64,000 nucleotides of DNA from SLHU01 sp009929975 (GCA_040776905.1 JAXGZQ010000002.1:62001-126000), one strand, 5' to 3'. Counted from the first letter of the stretch, positions 1 through 8,948 are shown. A program made the numbers and translations. The notes: generated from the letters alone by a model not told the origin.

Positions 1-222
1 CTGCAGCGCGATTCCCAGAGACTGCTCACTTCGGCCGTCATTATAGCCGAAGGCGGTATCGAAAAAGTTGACCCCGCGATCCAGTGCGGCGTGAACCAGC
101 CGGTTGACCTCGGATTGTTCCTGTTGTCCCCAGTAACTGTCGGCATCACCGCCGAAACTCCAGCAGCCGACCGTCAGCGGGCTGACAAACAGGTCTGATT
201 TACCCAGTTGCAGTTTTTTCAT
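1..222 (-). CDS. Aldo/keto reductase, N-terminal part (runs off window)
   Basis: The first 74 residues of a protein that continues beyond the left edge. The start is MKKLQLGKSDLFVSPLTVGCW, the typical opening strand of aldo/keto reductases. GVNFFDTAFGYNDGRSE follows at about residues 50-66 and carries the catalytic Asp55 and Tyr60 of the family. A GGAGAAG ribosome binding site lies 8 bases before the ATG. Members reduce sugar aldehydes or ketones with NAD(P)H in the cytoplasm; the substrate cannot be told. It follows two TIM-barrel sugar isomerase-like genes on the same strand, so it probably belongs to a sugar operon. Confidence 0.9.
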   Translation of the reverse strand, partial: MKKLQLGKSDLFVSPLTVGCWSFGGDADSYWGQQEQSEVNRLVHAALDRGVNFFDTAFGYNDGRSEQSLGIALQ

Positions 223-287
223 GATTGACTTCTCCATTCTCAGAGCGGCCGGCTTTGGCAGCCGCCATTGCTTATTCTGAATAATGC

Positions 288-1139
288 TTACAGTGTACGT
301 GACGCGGCGGCATAGGCTTCCGCGATTGACTGGTCAGCTGGATAACCGGCGAAACGTTCAGTGGTCGGACGCATCGGTTCACACAGGACGGGTCCTTCAT
401 AGCCATTCTGGCGAAAGATACCCAGCACAGCCGCGCTGTTGATCACGCCGGTGGTCATCGGCAATGCCCTGGTCAGATCCTTCAGATCGTCCCGTGCGAC
501 ACCGGCCGGGGCGTCATTGATATGGACACAGACCATGCGCGCATGGTTGGCCGCGGCCAGATAGACATCATCAAGACGGCCGCTGCCGGTGTACCAGTGG
601 TAGGTGTCAAAGAGAAATCCGCTATTCCCGCCGGCGGCATCCGCGATCGCCAGAACGCCGGCGATCGTGTGCACGAAACGATGCGGCCGCATGGTCCGGA
701 GTTCCTGCGGTCCGAGAAATTCCAGACCGTAGCGGATCTGATTCATGTTGAGAACCGCCTCGATCCGGCGCAGCCGCTGGACATGCCAGTCGAAAGTTTC
801 CGCAAATGAAGGTGAGTCATGGCTTGGCCAGACATGATTGTAAGCTCGGCGCATACCGACCGAGCGGGCTGTGTCCGCCCATTGTTTCAGTGTTTCCAAT
901 GCTTTCTCGAAGCGTGCTTCGTCCAGTTCTGGATCAAAGAAATCGGCGGGTGTCGGCATCAGGCCCCACTGCAGTCCAAGATCGCGGACGATTCCGCCCG
1001 CTTGATGTAATTTCCCGGGCTGGTTCATCCATTCCGCAGTAACCTGAATGCCTTTGAATCCGGCCTTGGCGGCCAGACGGGCAGTGGTGGCAAAATCGCC
1101 TCGGATCCCCAACATGGCGGCATCAAATGTCAGATACAT
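288..1139 (-). CDS. Sugar phosphate isomerase/epimerase-like TIM-barrel protein
   Basis: 283 residues of the xylose isomerase-like TIM-barrel (AP endonuclease 2) superfamily. The usual divalent-metal ligands can be followed along the chain: YGLEFLG (Glu), FLFDTYHW (Asp, His), VHINDAP (His, Asp) and a C-terminal LCEPM (Glu). Such enzymes isomerise or epimerise keto-sugars or inositol derivatives; the exact substrate is not predictable. The frame is open further upstream, but I choose the ATG at 1139 because an AAAGGGG site precedes it and the upstream gene stops 2 bases before it, suggesting translational coupling. It is 29% to 35% of the size of no known fusion and looks like a complete single-domain enzyme. 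Confidence 0.82.
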   Translation of the reverse strand: MYLTFDAAMLGIRGDFATTARLAAKAGFKGIQVTAEWMNQPGKLHQAGGIVRDLGLQWGLMPTPADFFDPELDEARFEKALETLKQWADTARSVGMRRAYNHVWPSHDSPSFAETFDWHVQRLRRIEAVLNMNQIRYGLEFLGPQELRTMRPHRFVHTIAGVLAIADAAGGNSGFLFDTYHWYTGSGRLDDVYLAAANHARMVCVHINDAPAGVARDDLKDLTRALPMTTGVINSAAVLGIFRQNGYEGPVLCEPMRPTTERFAGYPADQSIAEAYAAASRTL

Positions 1140-1140
1140 A

Positions 1141-2007
1141 TCACATGACCCCTTTCTGGTGGTTCGCGGCATCCCCGGTGAGCGCCTGAATGAATGACAG
1201 GCTGCTTTCCAGATTGGCCTCATCATGAATTCCGTGCAGAATAAAACTATCGGTATAGCCGCTTTCAGCCAAATGGTTCAGGTAATAAGAAAAATCGATG
1301 ATCCCGTCGCCGGCGTGGGTGAAGGACAGGCCCGGGCCGGCCTGCAGATCCTTGCCATGCGCCAGGCACAGGTCGCTGCCGAGCAGTGTGAAGGCTTCAT
1401 CGATCACCGGCCGCACCTGTTCAGGCTCTGCCTGTCCTGGCGCGAACAGATTGGCGGCGTCCATGATGATTTTCAGATGCGGTGTCTGATACTCGTCGAG
1501 CAGGCGGCGTGCCCGCCCGGCACTGTTGACACAGTTGCTTGCCTCACTTTCTATACCCAGAATCAGCCCGTAGCGCTGCGCGTCAGGCAAAATCGCCTCG
1601 AGGCTGCGGCGCAGGTCATCCCAGGCCTGCGGCAGCAGACTGTCCGGGTGGAAGCGCCACATGCTGTCGGGATGCCGGCTTCCGGTACAGAGCGTGACAA
1701 TCGGGCAGTCAAGGTCGGCACAGGCATCAGCCATGACATGAAACCGCTCAATGCCGAGCTGGCGCATATCCCGATCTGGGTGGATCATGTTGAAGGTTCC
1801 GTTCACAGCCACAATCCGGATCGCGCTCCCGCTTGAATGACGGATGATCTGCCGCAGCAGCGGGGCAGGGATCCGGGAGGGCATTTCTTCCAACCCGGTT
1901 GTAAGAAAATTGAACTGGACGGTCCGATAGCCCATCGCCGCGGCATCATGGAAGAAGGATGCCAGATCGGGCCGCTGCAGTTCCGGTGAGTAAAAGCCAA
2001 TGTCCAT
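1141..2007 (-). CDS. Second sugar phosphate isomerase/epimerase-like TIM-barrel protein
   Basis: 288 residues of the same superfamily as its downstream neighbour but clearly diverged from it. Metal-site segments are LGIESEASN (Glu), IIMDAANLF (Asp), LCLAHGKDL (His, Asp) and a C-terminal ILHGIHDEAN. The start MDIGFYSPELQ has a GGGAGG site 7 bases upstream; the longer frame upstream has no such site. Two adjacent paralogues of this type plus an aldo/keto reductase suggest sequential isomerisation and oxidation-reduction of an unusual sugar or cyclitol, which is inference. Confidence 0.82.
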   Translation of the reverse strand: MDIGFYSPELQRPDLASFFHDAAAMGYRTVQFNFLTTGLEEMPSRIPAPLLRQIIRHSSGSAIRIVAVNGTFNMIHPDRDMRQLGIERFHVMADACADLDCPIVTLCTGSRHPDSMWRFHPDSLLPQAWDDLRRSLEAILPDAQRYGLILGIESEASNCVNSAGRARRLLDEYQTPHLKIIMDAANLFAPGQAEPEQVRPVIDEAFTLLGSDLCLAHGKDLQAGPGLSFTHAGDGIIDFSYYLNHLAESGYTDSFILHGIHDEANLESSLSFIQALTGDAANHQKGVM

Positions 2008-2020
2008 GGAAACCTCCCGG

Positions 2021-2362
2021 TCAGTCAAGACCCATTGAGCGCAGGATACGTTCGGCCGTGCCGGTAAAATTTTCGTCAGCACCCCAGGAAAAGCGGAAGA
2101 TAGCCCCTTCGCCGCCACCGGATCCGATCGCGTCCGCGTAGATCATCTGTCCGTCACTTAATAGCGTCACGGTCAAGGTCGCGCGATTGGATGTCCGCAT
2201 GTAATATTTGTCGAAAACCATGCAGATCAGCGTCTGACCGCCGAGATTGCGTACGACGCTGTCAACCAGACTGCATGACAGGGCATGCTGGCTTAATTCG
2301 GCTTCCAGATGCCGGGCAAGTGTATGAATGTCACCTCGGCCGCTCAGTGAGATCTTTGCCAT
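2021..2362 (-). CDS. DUF6054 family protein
   Basis: A 113-residue protein that opens MAKISLSGRGDIHTLARHLE and resembles the small DUF6054 proteins of clostridia, for which I know no function. It has no signal peptide or membrane segment. A Gly-rich turn (AIGSGGGEGAIFRFSWG) lies near the C-terminus. The ATG at 2362 has an AGGAGG site; the open frame runs further upstream without one. It is first in line behind an extended -10 promoter and 13 bases upstream of the TIM-barrel gene, so it is probably cotranscribed with the sugar genes. The family assignment rests on recall of the sequence pattern. Confidence 0.68.
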   Translation of the reverse strand: MAKISLSGRGDIHTLARHLEAELSQHALSCSLVDSVVRNLGGQTLICMVFDKYYMRTSNRATLTVTLLSDGQMIYADAIGSGGGEGAIFRFSWGADENFTGTAERILRSMGLD

Positions 2363-2396
2363 ATGGTGTCGCCTCCTGTGAAGAAATGATACTTCC

Positions 2397-2405
2397 ATTG
2401 TAGCA
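2397..2405 (-). promoter_or_regulatory. Extended -10 promoter of the DUF6054/TIM-barrel/AKR operon
   Basis: Read on the minus strand this is TGC-TACAAT, an extended -10 element about 35 bases before the DUF6054 start and immediately downstream of the terminator of the zinc-ribbon gene. No convincing -35 is visible, which fits an extended -10 promoter. Confidence 0.5.
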
Positions 2406-2423
2406 GATCCGGGCCGGATCAAC

Positions 2424-2462
2424 AGAAAAAAAGAACCCCCGGCCGAAAGACCGGAGGTTCTT
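2424..2462 (-). terminator. Intrinsic terminator of the zinc-ribbon gene
   Basis: Minus-strand hairpin AAGAACC(T)CCGG ... CCGG(G)GGTTCTT followed by a run of T. It separates the zinc-ribbon transcript from the next operon. Confidence 0.85.
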
Positions 2463-2485
2463 GAATTGACGTGTAACGCGTCGGG

Positions 2486-2782
2486 TCAGCGATAATTATT
2501 GGGTCTGTAGCAATCTCTGCAATAAACCGGGCGATCGTCGCTGGGCTTGAAGGGAACTTCTGTTTCTTTTCCGCACTCGGCACAGATTGCCGGGTACATG
2601 ACACGCTCGCCGCGGCCACTGCGGAAACCGCCATTGCCTCTGGACTGTTTTCTTGCTGCACGGCAGGAGGGGCAACGCAGAGGATCATTTTCAAATCCCT
2701 TTTCGCGATAAAAAGCCTGTTCCTGTTCAGTGAACACAAATACTGAGCCACAATCTTTACATGTAATGTTCTTGTCTGCCAT
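2486..2782 (-). CDS. Small zinc-ribbon protein
   Basis: 98 residues with three Cys pairs: CKDCG near residue 8, CPSC near 38 and CAEC/CRDC in the C-terminal half, around a KQSRGNGGFRSGRG basic linker. This is the arrangement of the short double zinc-ribbon proteins common in clostridia (CxxC domain, zf-trcl type). Probably a cytoplasmic nucleic-acid or protein binding factor, but no function is established to my knowledge. The ATG at 2782 follows AGAGGATC; the longer frame starting near 2848 lacks a ribosome binding site. Confidence 0.8.
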   Translation of the reverse strand: MADKNITCKDCGSVFVFTEQEQAFYREKGFENDPLRCPSCRAARKQSRGNGGFRSGRGERVMYPAICAECGKETEVPFKPSDDRPVYCRDCYRPNNYR

Positions 2783-2937
2783 TTCTTGATCCTCTTTCGT
2801 TTCTTGTTGAAACATTTGAATTATTCCCTTACAAATCGCCGTTTTCACTGCAGACTCATAAGGACTTTACACTAACACACGAAAGTCAATAATACAAGTA
2901 TTTCCCGTCAAATTCATCGATTCTGCCCTGATTTCGC

Positions 2938-4029
2938 TCATTTATGCGCTTGCTCAGCCGCGAAGCGGGTCATGAAACGGATCAATTCATCAATTCCTTC
3001 CTCAGGCATCGCGTTGTAGATGGATGCCCGCATGCCACCGGTGCTGCGATGGCCGGCCAGGTTGACCAGACCGGCCGCTTCCGCCTGGCGGGAGAACAAG
3101 GCGTCAAGATCATGCTCGCCGGTGGCGAAGGTGACATTCATGATCGACCGGTGCTCCGGCATAATACGCGTCTTATAGAAGTCCGACTGATCAAGATAGC
3201 GGTAGAGCTTTTCTGCCTTGCGCCGGTTGATTTCAGCCATCCGCGCCAGGCCGCCGATCGTGCCGTCCAGCCATTCCAGTACCAGGCCGCACATATAGAT
3301 TGAGTAGCACGGCGGTGTATTGAGCATGCTGCCGTTGCGGTCCATGATCTGGTAATTCATCACCTGCGGCGTCTGCGCCTGCTGCCGGCCGAGCAAGTCC
3401 TCGCGGACGATCACAACGGTCAGTCCGGCCGGAGCCATGTTTTTCTGCGCTCCGGCATAAACCAGAGCAAAGCGGGAGATGTCGATCGGTTCAGAGAGGA
3501 TGCAGGATGAAAGATCCGCGACGAGGGGAATACCGCCGGTATCCGGAATGTCAGGGAAGCGCGAACCGAAGATGGTGTTGTTATAGCAGATATGGACATA
3601 ATCGGCATCGGGACGCAGATCCGCGGCTGAGAATTCAGGCACACGGTCAAATAAGGTGGCCTCACTCGAAGCCGCCGCGCGGATATCGCCATAATGGCAG
3701 GCTTCCTGATAGGCTTTCTGCGAAAATTGGCCGCTGATAATATAATCCGCTTTGCCTGAGCCGCTGAGCAGATTGAGTGGAACCGCCGCGAATTGTGCGG
3801 TCGCGCCGCCTTGCAGGAAGAGTACCCTGTAATTGTCCGGAATCGCCATGATATCGCGCAGACGGCGTTCCGTATCGGCGATAATGGCCTCGAAGACGGG
3901 GGAGCGGTGGCTCATTTCCATCACGGACATACCGCAGCCCTGGTAATCAGTGATTTCCGACGCGGCTTTTTGCAAAACCGGCAGAGGCAGAACCGAAGGG
4001 CCTGCTGAAAAATTATAGACTCTGTGCAT
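2938..4029 (-). CDS. serC: Phosphoserine aminotransferase
   Basis: 363 residues, full length for SerC. The protein opens MHRVYNFSAGPSVLPLPVLQ, the classic SerC N-terminus, and has the PLP-lysine segment YAGAQKNMAPAG. It converts 3-phosphohydroxypyruvate and glutamate to phosphoserine and 2-oxoglutarate in serine synthesis and can also serve in pyridoxine synthesis. The SD AAGGAAAGGA lies 10 or so bases before the ATG. It is 34 bases downstream of an aldo/keto reductase gene; serA, its usual neighbour in clostridia, is not adjacent here. Confidence 0.96.
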   Translation of the reverse strand: MHRVYNFSAGPSVLPLPVLQKAASEITDYQGCGMSVMEMSHRSPVFEAIIADTERRLRDIMAIPDNYRVLFLQGGATAQFAAVPLNLLSGSGKADYIISGQFSQKAYQEACHYGDIRAAASSEATLFDRVPEFSAADLRPDADYVHICYNNTIFGSRFPDIPDTGGIPLVADLSSCILSEPIDISRFALVYAGAQKNMAPAGLTVVIVREDLLGRQQAQTPQVMNYQIMDRNGSMLNTPPCYSIYMCGLVLEWLDGTIGGLARMAEINRRKAEKLYRYLDQSDFYKTRIMPEHRSIMNVTFATGEHDLDALFSRQAEAAGLVNLAGHRSTGGMRASIYNAMPEEGIDELIRFMTRFAAEQAHK

Positions 4030-4063
4030 CGCTGATGATCCTTTCCTTCTGATAAATAGCGGT

Positions 4064-5056
4064 TCAGGCCGTGAGAATCTGTTCGATCTGCCGCAGTTCT
4101 TCCGGACTGAAGTCCAGATTGGCTAGTGTGGCCACATTTTCTTCAATCTGGGCAGGCCGGCTGGCGCCGATCAGCGCCGAGGTCACCCGTCCGCCGCGCA
4201 GCACCCAGGCCAGCGACATCTGGGTCAGGGACTGGCCGCGCGACCGGGCCACTTCACCGAGTTGTTTGATCACGGCCAGTTTTTCCTCAGTCAGGTCACG
4301 TTCGCTGAGAAATTGTGATTTTCCCGCGGCTCGGGAATCGGCCGGGATCCCGTTGATATATTTCCCCGTCAGCAGGCCGCCGGCCAAAGGGGAGAAGGCA
4401 ATGCTGCCAACACCTTCACGTTCCAGCACATCAAGCAGGCCGTCCTCGACCCACCGGTTGAGCATGGAATAGGATGGCTGATGGATCAGGCAGGGTGTTC
4501 CCATGTCTTTCAATAGTGAAATCGCGGCAGCGGCTTCATTCGGCTTATAATTGGAAATACCGACATACAGCGCTTTACCCTGTTTCACAGCACTGGCCAG
4601 CGCTCCCATGGTTTCTTCCAGAGGCGTGTCCGGATCCGGCCGGTGGTGATAGAAGATATCCACATAGTCGAGTCCGAGCCGGTTCAGGCTCTGATCCAGG
4701 CTGGCAAGGAGATACTTACGTGAGCCCCAGTCGCCGTAGGGACCTTCCCACATGCCGTAGCCGGCCTTGCTGGAGATGATCATTTCGTCGCGATACGGAG
4801 CGAAATCCTGCTTGAGGATGCGGCCGAACGCGATTTCCGCCGATCCTGGCGGCGGACCGTAGTTGTTGGCAAGATCAAAATGGGTGATGCCGAGGTCAAA
4901 CGCGGTCTGCACCATCTCACGCATATTCTCAAAACTGTGATCACCACCGAAATTGTGCCACATGCCCAGTGAAATGGCCGGCAGACGCAGTCCGCTGCGG
5001 CCGCAGCGGTGATAGACCATATCCTGATAACGGGATGCTTTTGCCTGGTAAACCAT
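4064..5056 (-). CDS. Aldo/keto reductase, YghZ/Gpr type
   Basis: 330 residues, close to the YghZ (L-glyceraldehyde 3-phosphate reductase) and Kv-beta-like branch. Landmarks are LPAISLGMWHNFGGD, FDLANNYGPPPGSAE (catalytic Asp and Tyr), ISSKAGYGMWEGPYGDWGSRKYL (Lys) and YVDIFYHHRPDPDTP (His). This branch reduces glyceraldehyde phosphate or methylglyoxal with NADPH. The extra N-terminal 12 residues (MVYQAKASRYQD) are included because AAGGACTGGG precedes that ATG. Cotranscription with serC is likely from the short gap. Confidence 0.92.
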   Translation of the reverse strand: MVYQAKASRYQDMVYHRCGRSGLRLPAISLGMWHNFGGDHSFENMREMVQTAFDLGITHFDLANNYGPPPGSAEIAFGRILKQDFAPYRDEMIISSKAGYGMWEGPYGDWGSRKYLLASLDQSLNRLGLDYVDIFYHHRPDPDTPLEETMGALASAVKQGKALYVGISNYKPNEAAAAISLLKDMGTPCLIHQPSYSMLNRWVEDGLLDVLEREGVGSIAFSPLAGGLLTGKYINGIPADSRAAGKSQFLSERDLTEEKLAVIKQLGEVARSRGQSLTQMSLAWVLRGGRVTSALIGASRPAQIEENVATLANLDFSPEELRQIEQILTA

Positions 5057-5294
5057 ATCCCAGTCCTTCTTTCTCCGGCGATGCCGGTCTTTTTTTCATC
5101 ATACTCTATTTTACCGGATCAGGGTATCCGGTCCCAGTCCGGATTGAGTCGATTGTCTGCATGAATACTAACAAATTTGTCATGTTCTTCAAGCGCGTTA
5201 TCCGATATACTGAAAGTGCCTTTCTGACCGGATGAACCGATGACAGGCCGCCAGCCAATGGCATCGACACTTGAGAACAGGGAAAGGATACGCT

Positions 5295-6224
5295 ATGACA
5301 CGAAGCGAGTCAGAACGAATCATTGAAGTCAGCAATTTAAGTAAATCGTATGGCCAGATCCGGGCCGTACGGGACATCAGCTTTTATGTTGAACGCGGGA
5401 AATTTTTCGCGTTTCTCGGACCGAACGGCGCGGGAAAATCGACGACCATTGATATGATCTGCACATTCATGCCGCCGGACAGCGGAGAGGTCAGCATCGA
5501 CGGCTTGCAGCTCGGTCGCGATGACGCGGCGATCCGCTCGAAAATCGGGGTTGTCTTCCAGGATGGACTGCTCGACTTGCTCCTGACCGTGGAGGAGAAT
5601 CTGTCTGTTCGTGCCAGTTTTTACCAGATGACCCGTCAGGAACGCGCAGCGGCGATCACACGTGTCGCAAAGACTGCCGGGATACAGGATTTGCTCAAGC
5701 GTCCTTACGGCCGTCTGTCCGGCGGTCAGCGCCGTCGCTGCGACATTGCCAGAGCGCTGCTCCATACACCGGATATTCTCTTTCTCGATGAACCGACGAC
5801 CGGCCTGGATCCTCAGACGAGAAAAATTGTCTGGGAGACGATTCTGCGACTGCAGCAGGAACAGCAGATGACGATTTTCATGACCACCCACTATATGGAA
5901 GAGGCTGCTACGGCTGATTATGTGATCGTCATCGATAATGGCGGGATCGCGGCGCGTGGCACCCCGCTGGCTCTGCGCGACCGCTACACATCGGATCGCC
6001 TCATGATCCGCTGCCATGAGCCACATCAGGTCTGCCGGAAACTGGAGGCCGATGGCTATGACGCGCTGATGGAGCGCGATCGGGTTGTCGTCCGCCTGCC
6101 GGATACGCTGGCCGCACTGCCGCTGCTCAACGCGTTGTCAGAACAGCTGATCAGTTTTGAAGTGCAGAGCGGAACCATGGATGACGCGTTTATCGCGATC
6201 ACCGGAAAGGAGCTGCGCGAATGA
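5295..6224 (+). CDS. ABC transporter ATP-binding protein, DrrA/ABC-2 type
   Basis: 309 residues, cytoplasmic ATPase of a two-component exporter. Walker A GPNGAGKST at 42-50, Q-loop Gln89, signature LSGGQ at 141-145, Walker B ILFLDEP at 161-167 and H-loop His199 are all intact. The C-terminal extension after the nucleotide-binding domain is typical of the daunorubicin-resistance (DrrA) branch. The start at 5295 has GGAAAGGA upstream; a TTG 24 bases earlier is less likely. The stop codon overlaps the permease start (ATGA), showing translational coupling. Substrate unknown. Confidence 0.93.
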   Translation: MTRSESERIIEVSNLSKSYGQIRAVRDISFYVERGKFFAFLGPNGAGKSTTIDMICTFMPPDSGEVSIDGLQLGRDDAAIRSKIGVVFQDGLLDLLLTVEENLSVRASFYQMTRQERAAAITRVAKTAGIQDLLKRPYGRLSGGQRRRCDIARALLHTPDILFLDEPTTGLDPQTRKIVWETILRLQQEQQMTIFMTTHYMEEAATADYVIVIDNGGIAARGTPLALRDRYTSDRLMIRCHEPHQVCRKLEADGYDALMERDRVVVRLPDTLAALPLLNALSEQLISFEVQSGTMDDAFIAITGKELRE

Positions 6225-7078
6225 TTGAGTTAGCCAAACGTCAGCTGCTGATCTTTTTCCGCGACAAAAGCGCCGTCTTCTTCTCGCTGCTGTCTGTCTT
6301 CATCATCATCGCCCTCTACGCGCTGTTTCTCGGTGATGTGTGGGCCAACAGCCTGGGTGATCTGCCCAACGGCCGCCAGGTGATGGATGCCTGGATCATC
6401 GCCGGGATCCTGGCAGTGACCTCCGTCACCGCGACGATGGGAGCCTTCGGCATCATGATCGAGGACCGTTCCCGCCATCTGATCCGCGATTTTTACTCTT
6501 CTCCAATTCCGCGCAGCCGTCTGATGGGCGGTTACATCATCGGATCGTTCGTGATCGGTCTGGTGATGAGTCTGGTCGCGCTGGTCTTGTCACAGGCCTA
6601 TCTGCTGGCCGGGGGAGGGCAGCTGCTGCCGTTCATTGATTATCTGAAAATCCTCGGTGTCCTGATGCTGACAACGTTGGCGAACACATCCATGCTGCTG
6701 TTCATGGTCGCGTTTTTCAGCAGTCTTAACGCTTTTTCCACCGCAAGCACCATCATCGGCACCCTGATCGGTTTTGTGGCCGGTATCTATCTGCCGGTCG
6801 GCCAGCTGCCGGAAGCGGTCCGCCTGATCGTCAAGCTGTTTCCGGTTTCCTATTCGGTTTCAGTCTTCCGCCAGATCATCATGCGGCCGCAGCTTGAGAT
6901 TGCCTTCGCTGGTGTTCCGCTAGAGGCGAGAACCGGATTCGAACAGTTTATGGGTGTGACACTGCATTTTTCTGACTGGCAGGTGCCCATCTGGTTTTCG
7001 CTATTGATACTGGCGGTTTCTGCGCTGGTCTTCATGCTGACCGGTCTTGTTGTGATCAATCGCCGCTCCCGCCGCTGA
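6221..7078 (+). CDS. ABC-2 type transporter permease
   Basis: 285 residues with about six hydrophobic segments, beginning IELAKRQLLIFFRDKSAVFFSLLSVFIIIALY, the standard ABC-2 permease opening. It overlaps the ATPase gene by 4 bases and supplies the membrane channel of that exporter. A mid-protein segment, GIYLPVGQLPEAVRLIVKLFPVSY, resembles the extracytoplasmic loop motif of this family. Substrate not predictable. Confidence 0.92.
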   Translation: MIELAKRQLLIFFRDKSAVFFSLLSVFIIIALYALFLGDVWANSLGDLPNGRQVMDAWIIAGILAVTSVTATMGAFGIMIEDRSRHLIRDFYSSPIPRSRLMGGYIIGSFVIGLVMSLVALVLSQAYLLAGGGQLLPFIDYLKILGVLMLTTLANTSMLLFMVAFFSSLNAFSTASTIIGTLIGFVAGIYLPVGQLPEAVRLIVKLFPVSYSVSVFRQIIMRPQLEIAFAGVPLEARTGFEQFMGVTLHFSDWQVPIWFSLLILAVSALVFMLTGLVVINRRSRR

Positions 7079-7096
7079 CCGGCTATCCATTATGGA

Positions 7097-7140
7097 CAAA
7101 AAACAACCGCCGGATTTGAAAACCCGGCGGTTGCTTTATT
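7097..7140. terminator. Bidirectional terminator between exporter and opuA operons
   Basis: A perfect 10-bp stem, CAACCGCCGG (7104-7113) with CCGGCGGTTG (7124-7133). It has six A residues on its left side and CTTTATT on its right, so it can stop the exporter operon from the left and the opuA operon from the right. Confidence 0.85.
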
Positions 7141-7199
7141 AATGATGATGACTTTACCTTTTCAGGACGCTTGGCCATCAGGATCTGTGGTGGCCCGGC

Positions 7200-8060
7200 T
7201 TATGCCAGCCAGCCGTCAATCTTGTCTTGATTGTCTGTGATCCAGGCCTGAGCCGCTTCATCATTGTCATCATATTCTTCCATCATGCCAATGAGTTCGC
7301 CTAGTTCAGCCGGGGTCATGTAGTAGTTCTCGAGGAACGCTGCGATTTCCGGCTGATCGTCGGCGAAGCCGAGACGGCTGATCGCATTGATGGTTTCTTC
7401 GCCGCCATAGACGTTCTTCGTATCTTCCAGGAATTTCAGATCGAATTCGGCGAACTTCCAATGCGGAGCCCAACCGGTGACAACCACCCATTCCTCCTGA
7501 TCGTAGGAGGTCTTCAGTTCAGCGGTCATCGCGGCATCACTGCTGGTCATCAGCTCCATATCCTGCATATCGTACTCCACCAGAGCTGCGTCCGTCGCTT
7601 TCATGATTCCGGCACCGGAATCGATTCCAACAATCTGCCCGTTAAATTTGTCGGCGTTCTCGTTCAATTCTTCAATCGAGTCGATCGTCACATAGGTCGG
7701 AACGACCAGACCGATCTGTGCGCCTTCGTAGACAGGACCGAGGTCAACGACATCATCTTTGACTTCGGCATAGTAGTTGGCATGGGTGTTCGGCAGCCAT
7801 GCGGTGACCATGAAATCAAGGTCGCCGGTGCTGACCGCCTGCCACATCAGGCCAGCATCCATGCTGCGCAGGGTGACATCGGTGTCAAATTCATTGATCA
7901 AAATATTTCTAACCAGATAGCTGTTGGCCGTAGCGCAGGCCCAGTTGACATAACCGAGTTCAAGCGGTTCTTCGCCGGTCGGTTCGGAACTGCAGCCAGC
8001 TGCGGCGCCTGCCGATACGATCAGGATTAGTGCGAGTGCGAGTGTCAGTACTTTTTTCAT
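7200..8060 (-). CDS. opuAC: Glycine betaine/proline-type substrate-binding lipoprotein
   Basis: 286 residues. A lipoprotein signal peptide (MKKVLTLALALILIVSAGAAAGC) gives lipobox AAGC with Cys23 as the anchor. The mature part, from LELGYVNWACATANSYLVRNIL, is the OpuAC/ProX fold with WxPNTHANYY and WxPHWKFAEFDL segments typical of quaternary-ammonium binding pockets. It captures compatible solutes outside the membrane for the downstream-acting permease and ATPase encoded just upstream. Last gene of the operon. Confidence 0.93.
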   Translation of the reverse strand: MKKVLTLALALILIVSAGAAAGCSSEPTGEEPLELGYVNWACATANSYLVRNILINEFDTDVTLRSMDAGLMWQAVSTGDLDFMVTAWLPNTHANYYAEVKDDVVDLGPVYEGAQIGLVVPTYVTIDSIEELNENADKFNGQIVGIDSGAGIMKATDAALVEYDMQDMELMTSSDAAMTAELKTSYDQEEWVVVTGWAPHWKFAEFDLKFLEDTKNVYGGEETINAISRLGFADDQPEIAAFLENYYMTPAELGELIGMMEEYDDNDEAAQAWITDNQDKIDGWLA

Positions 8061-8115
8061 GAAATCCTCCTGTTGGTGTCTTTTATCTTCATCCGGTCGA
8101 AACCGGTCATGAACG

Positions 8116-8946
8116 TTATTGATTGCTTTTGCGTTTTTGTTTTCCCTGGGTCAGGCGATCGAGAATGATCGCGATGATGACCACCGCCAGTCCGCCTTCA
8201 AAACCAATCCCGACTTTCAACGACTGAATCGCTCTCAAAACGACATCGCCCAGGCCGCCGCCGCCGATCATTGAGCTGATGACGACCATGGAGAGGGCCA
8301 GCATGATACACTGGTTGACGCCGGCCATGATCGTCGGCAGTGCCTGTGGCAGCTGAATCTTGAACAGCAGCTGATGCCAGTTGGAACCAAAGGCATGGCC
8401 CGCCTCAATCAGTTCTTCAGGCACCTGGCGGATGCCCAGGCTGGTCAGCCGGATCGCCGGCGGCATCGAGAAGATGACCGTCGCGACGGACGCGGGGACA
8501 ACCCCGATGCGGAAAAAGAAGACCGCCGGAATCAGGTAGACAAACGCCGGCATCGTCTGCATGAAATCAAGCAGCGGGCGGACGATCCGATTGATCATTT
8601 CAAATTTCGCGGACAAGATGCCCAGCGGAATACCGATCAATAATGAGATCAGCGTGGACGTCAGGACAAGGGCCAGTGTGTCGACGGTTTCAGGCCATAG
8701 ATCCATGCTGGCGATCAGCAAAATGCCGACTGCACTGAAAATCGCCATGCCACGACCGGCGAGAAACCAGGCCGCGACCGCGACAATGATCATGACCACC
8801 CAGAAGGGCGGAGCAGACAGAATCCATTCCAGACCGGAAATGACGGCATCGATGCCCTCACGGATCGCGTCAAACACCTCACGCAGCTCTTCACTGAGAA
8901 AACTTATAATTTTATCGAAAACATCACCGATGGGTAACTGTATCAT
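8116..8946 (-). CDS. opuAB: Glycine betaine/proline ABC transporter permease
   Basis: 276 residues with an N-terminal amphipathic stretch and about six or seven membrane spans. The coupling segment EAGHAFGSNWHQLLFKIQLPQALPTIMAGVNQCIMLALSMVVI is the diagnostic EAA-type loop of the OpuAB/ProW family. The start lies 2 bases from the end of the ATPase gene with a GGGAGGAAG site inside that gene. Forms the channel of the OpuA importer. Confidence 0.95.
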   Translation of the reverse strand: MIQLPIGDVFDKIISFLSEELREVFDAIREGIDAVISGLEWILSAPPFWVVMIIVAVAAWFLAGRGMAIFSAVGILLIASMDLWPETVDTLALVLTSTLISLLIGIPLGILSAKFEMINRIVRPLLDFMQTMPAFVYLIPAVFFFRIGVVPASVATVIFSMPPAIRLTSLGIRQVPEELIEAGHAFGSNWHQLLFKIQLPQALPTIMAGVNQCIMLALSMVVISSMIGGGGLGDVVLRAIQSLKVGIGFEGGLAVVIIAIILDRLTQGKQKRKSNQ

Positions 8947-8948
8947 CG

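Noticed and set aside
5075..5097. CCGGC/GCCGG hairpin with a T-run on the plus strand
   Set aside because: It looks like a small intrinsic terminator but no plus-strand gene precedes it; it lies in the leader of the minus-strand aldo/keto reductase. The stem is only 5 bp and may be chance.
5177..5211. Possible promoter (TTGTCA ... TATACT) before the ABC-2 exporter
   Set aside because: The spacing of 23 bases is too long for a sigma-A promoter; the TATACT alone is not enough.
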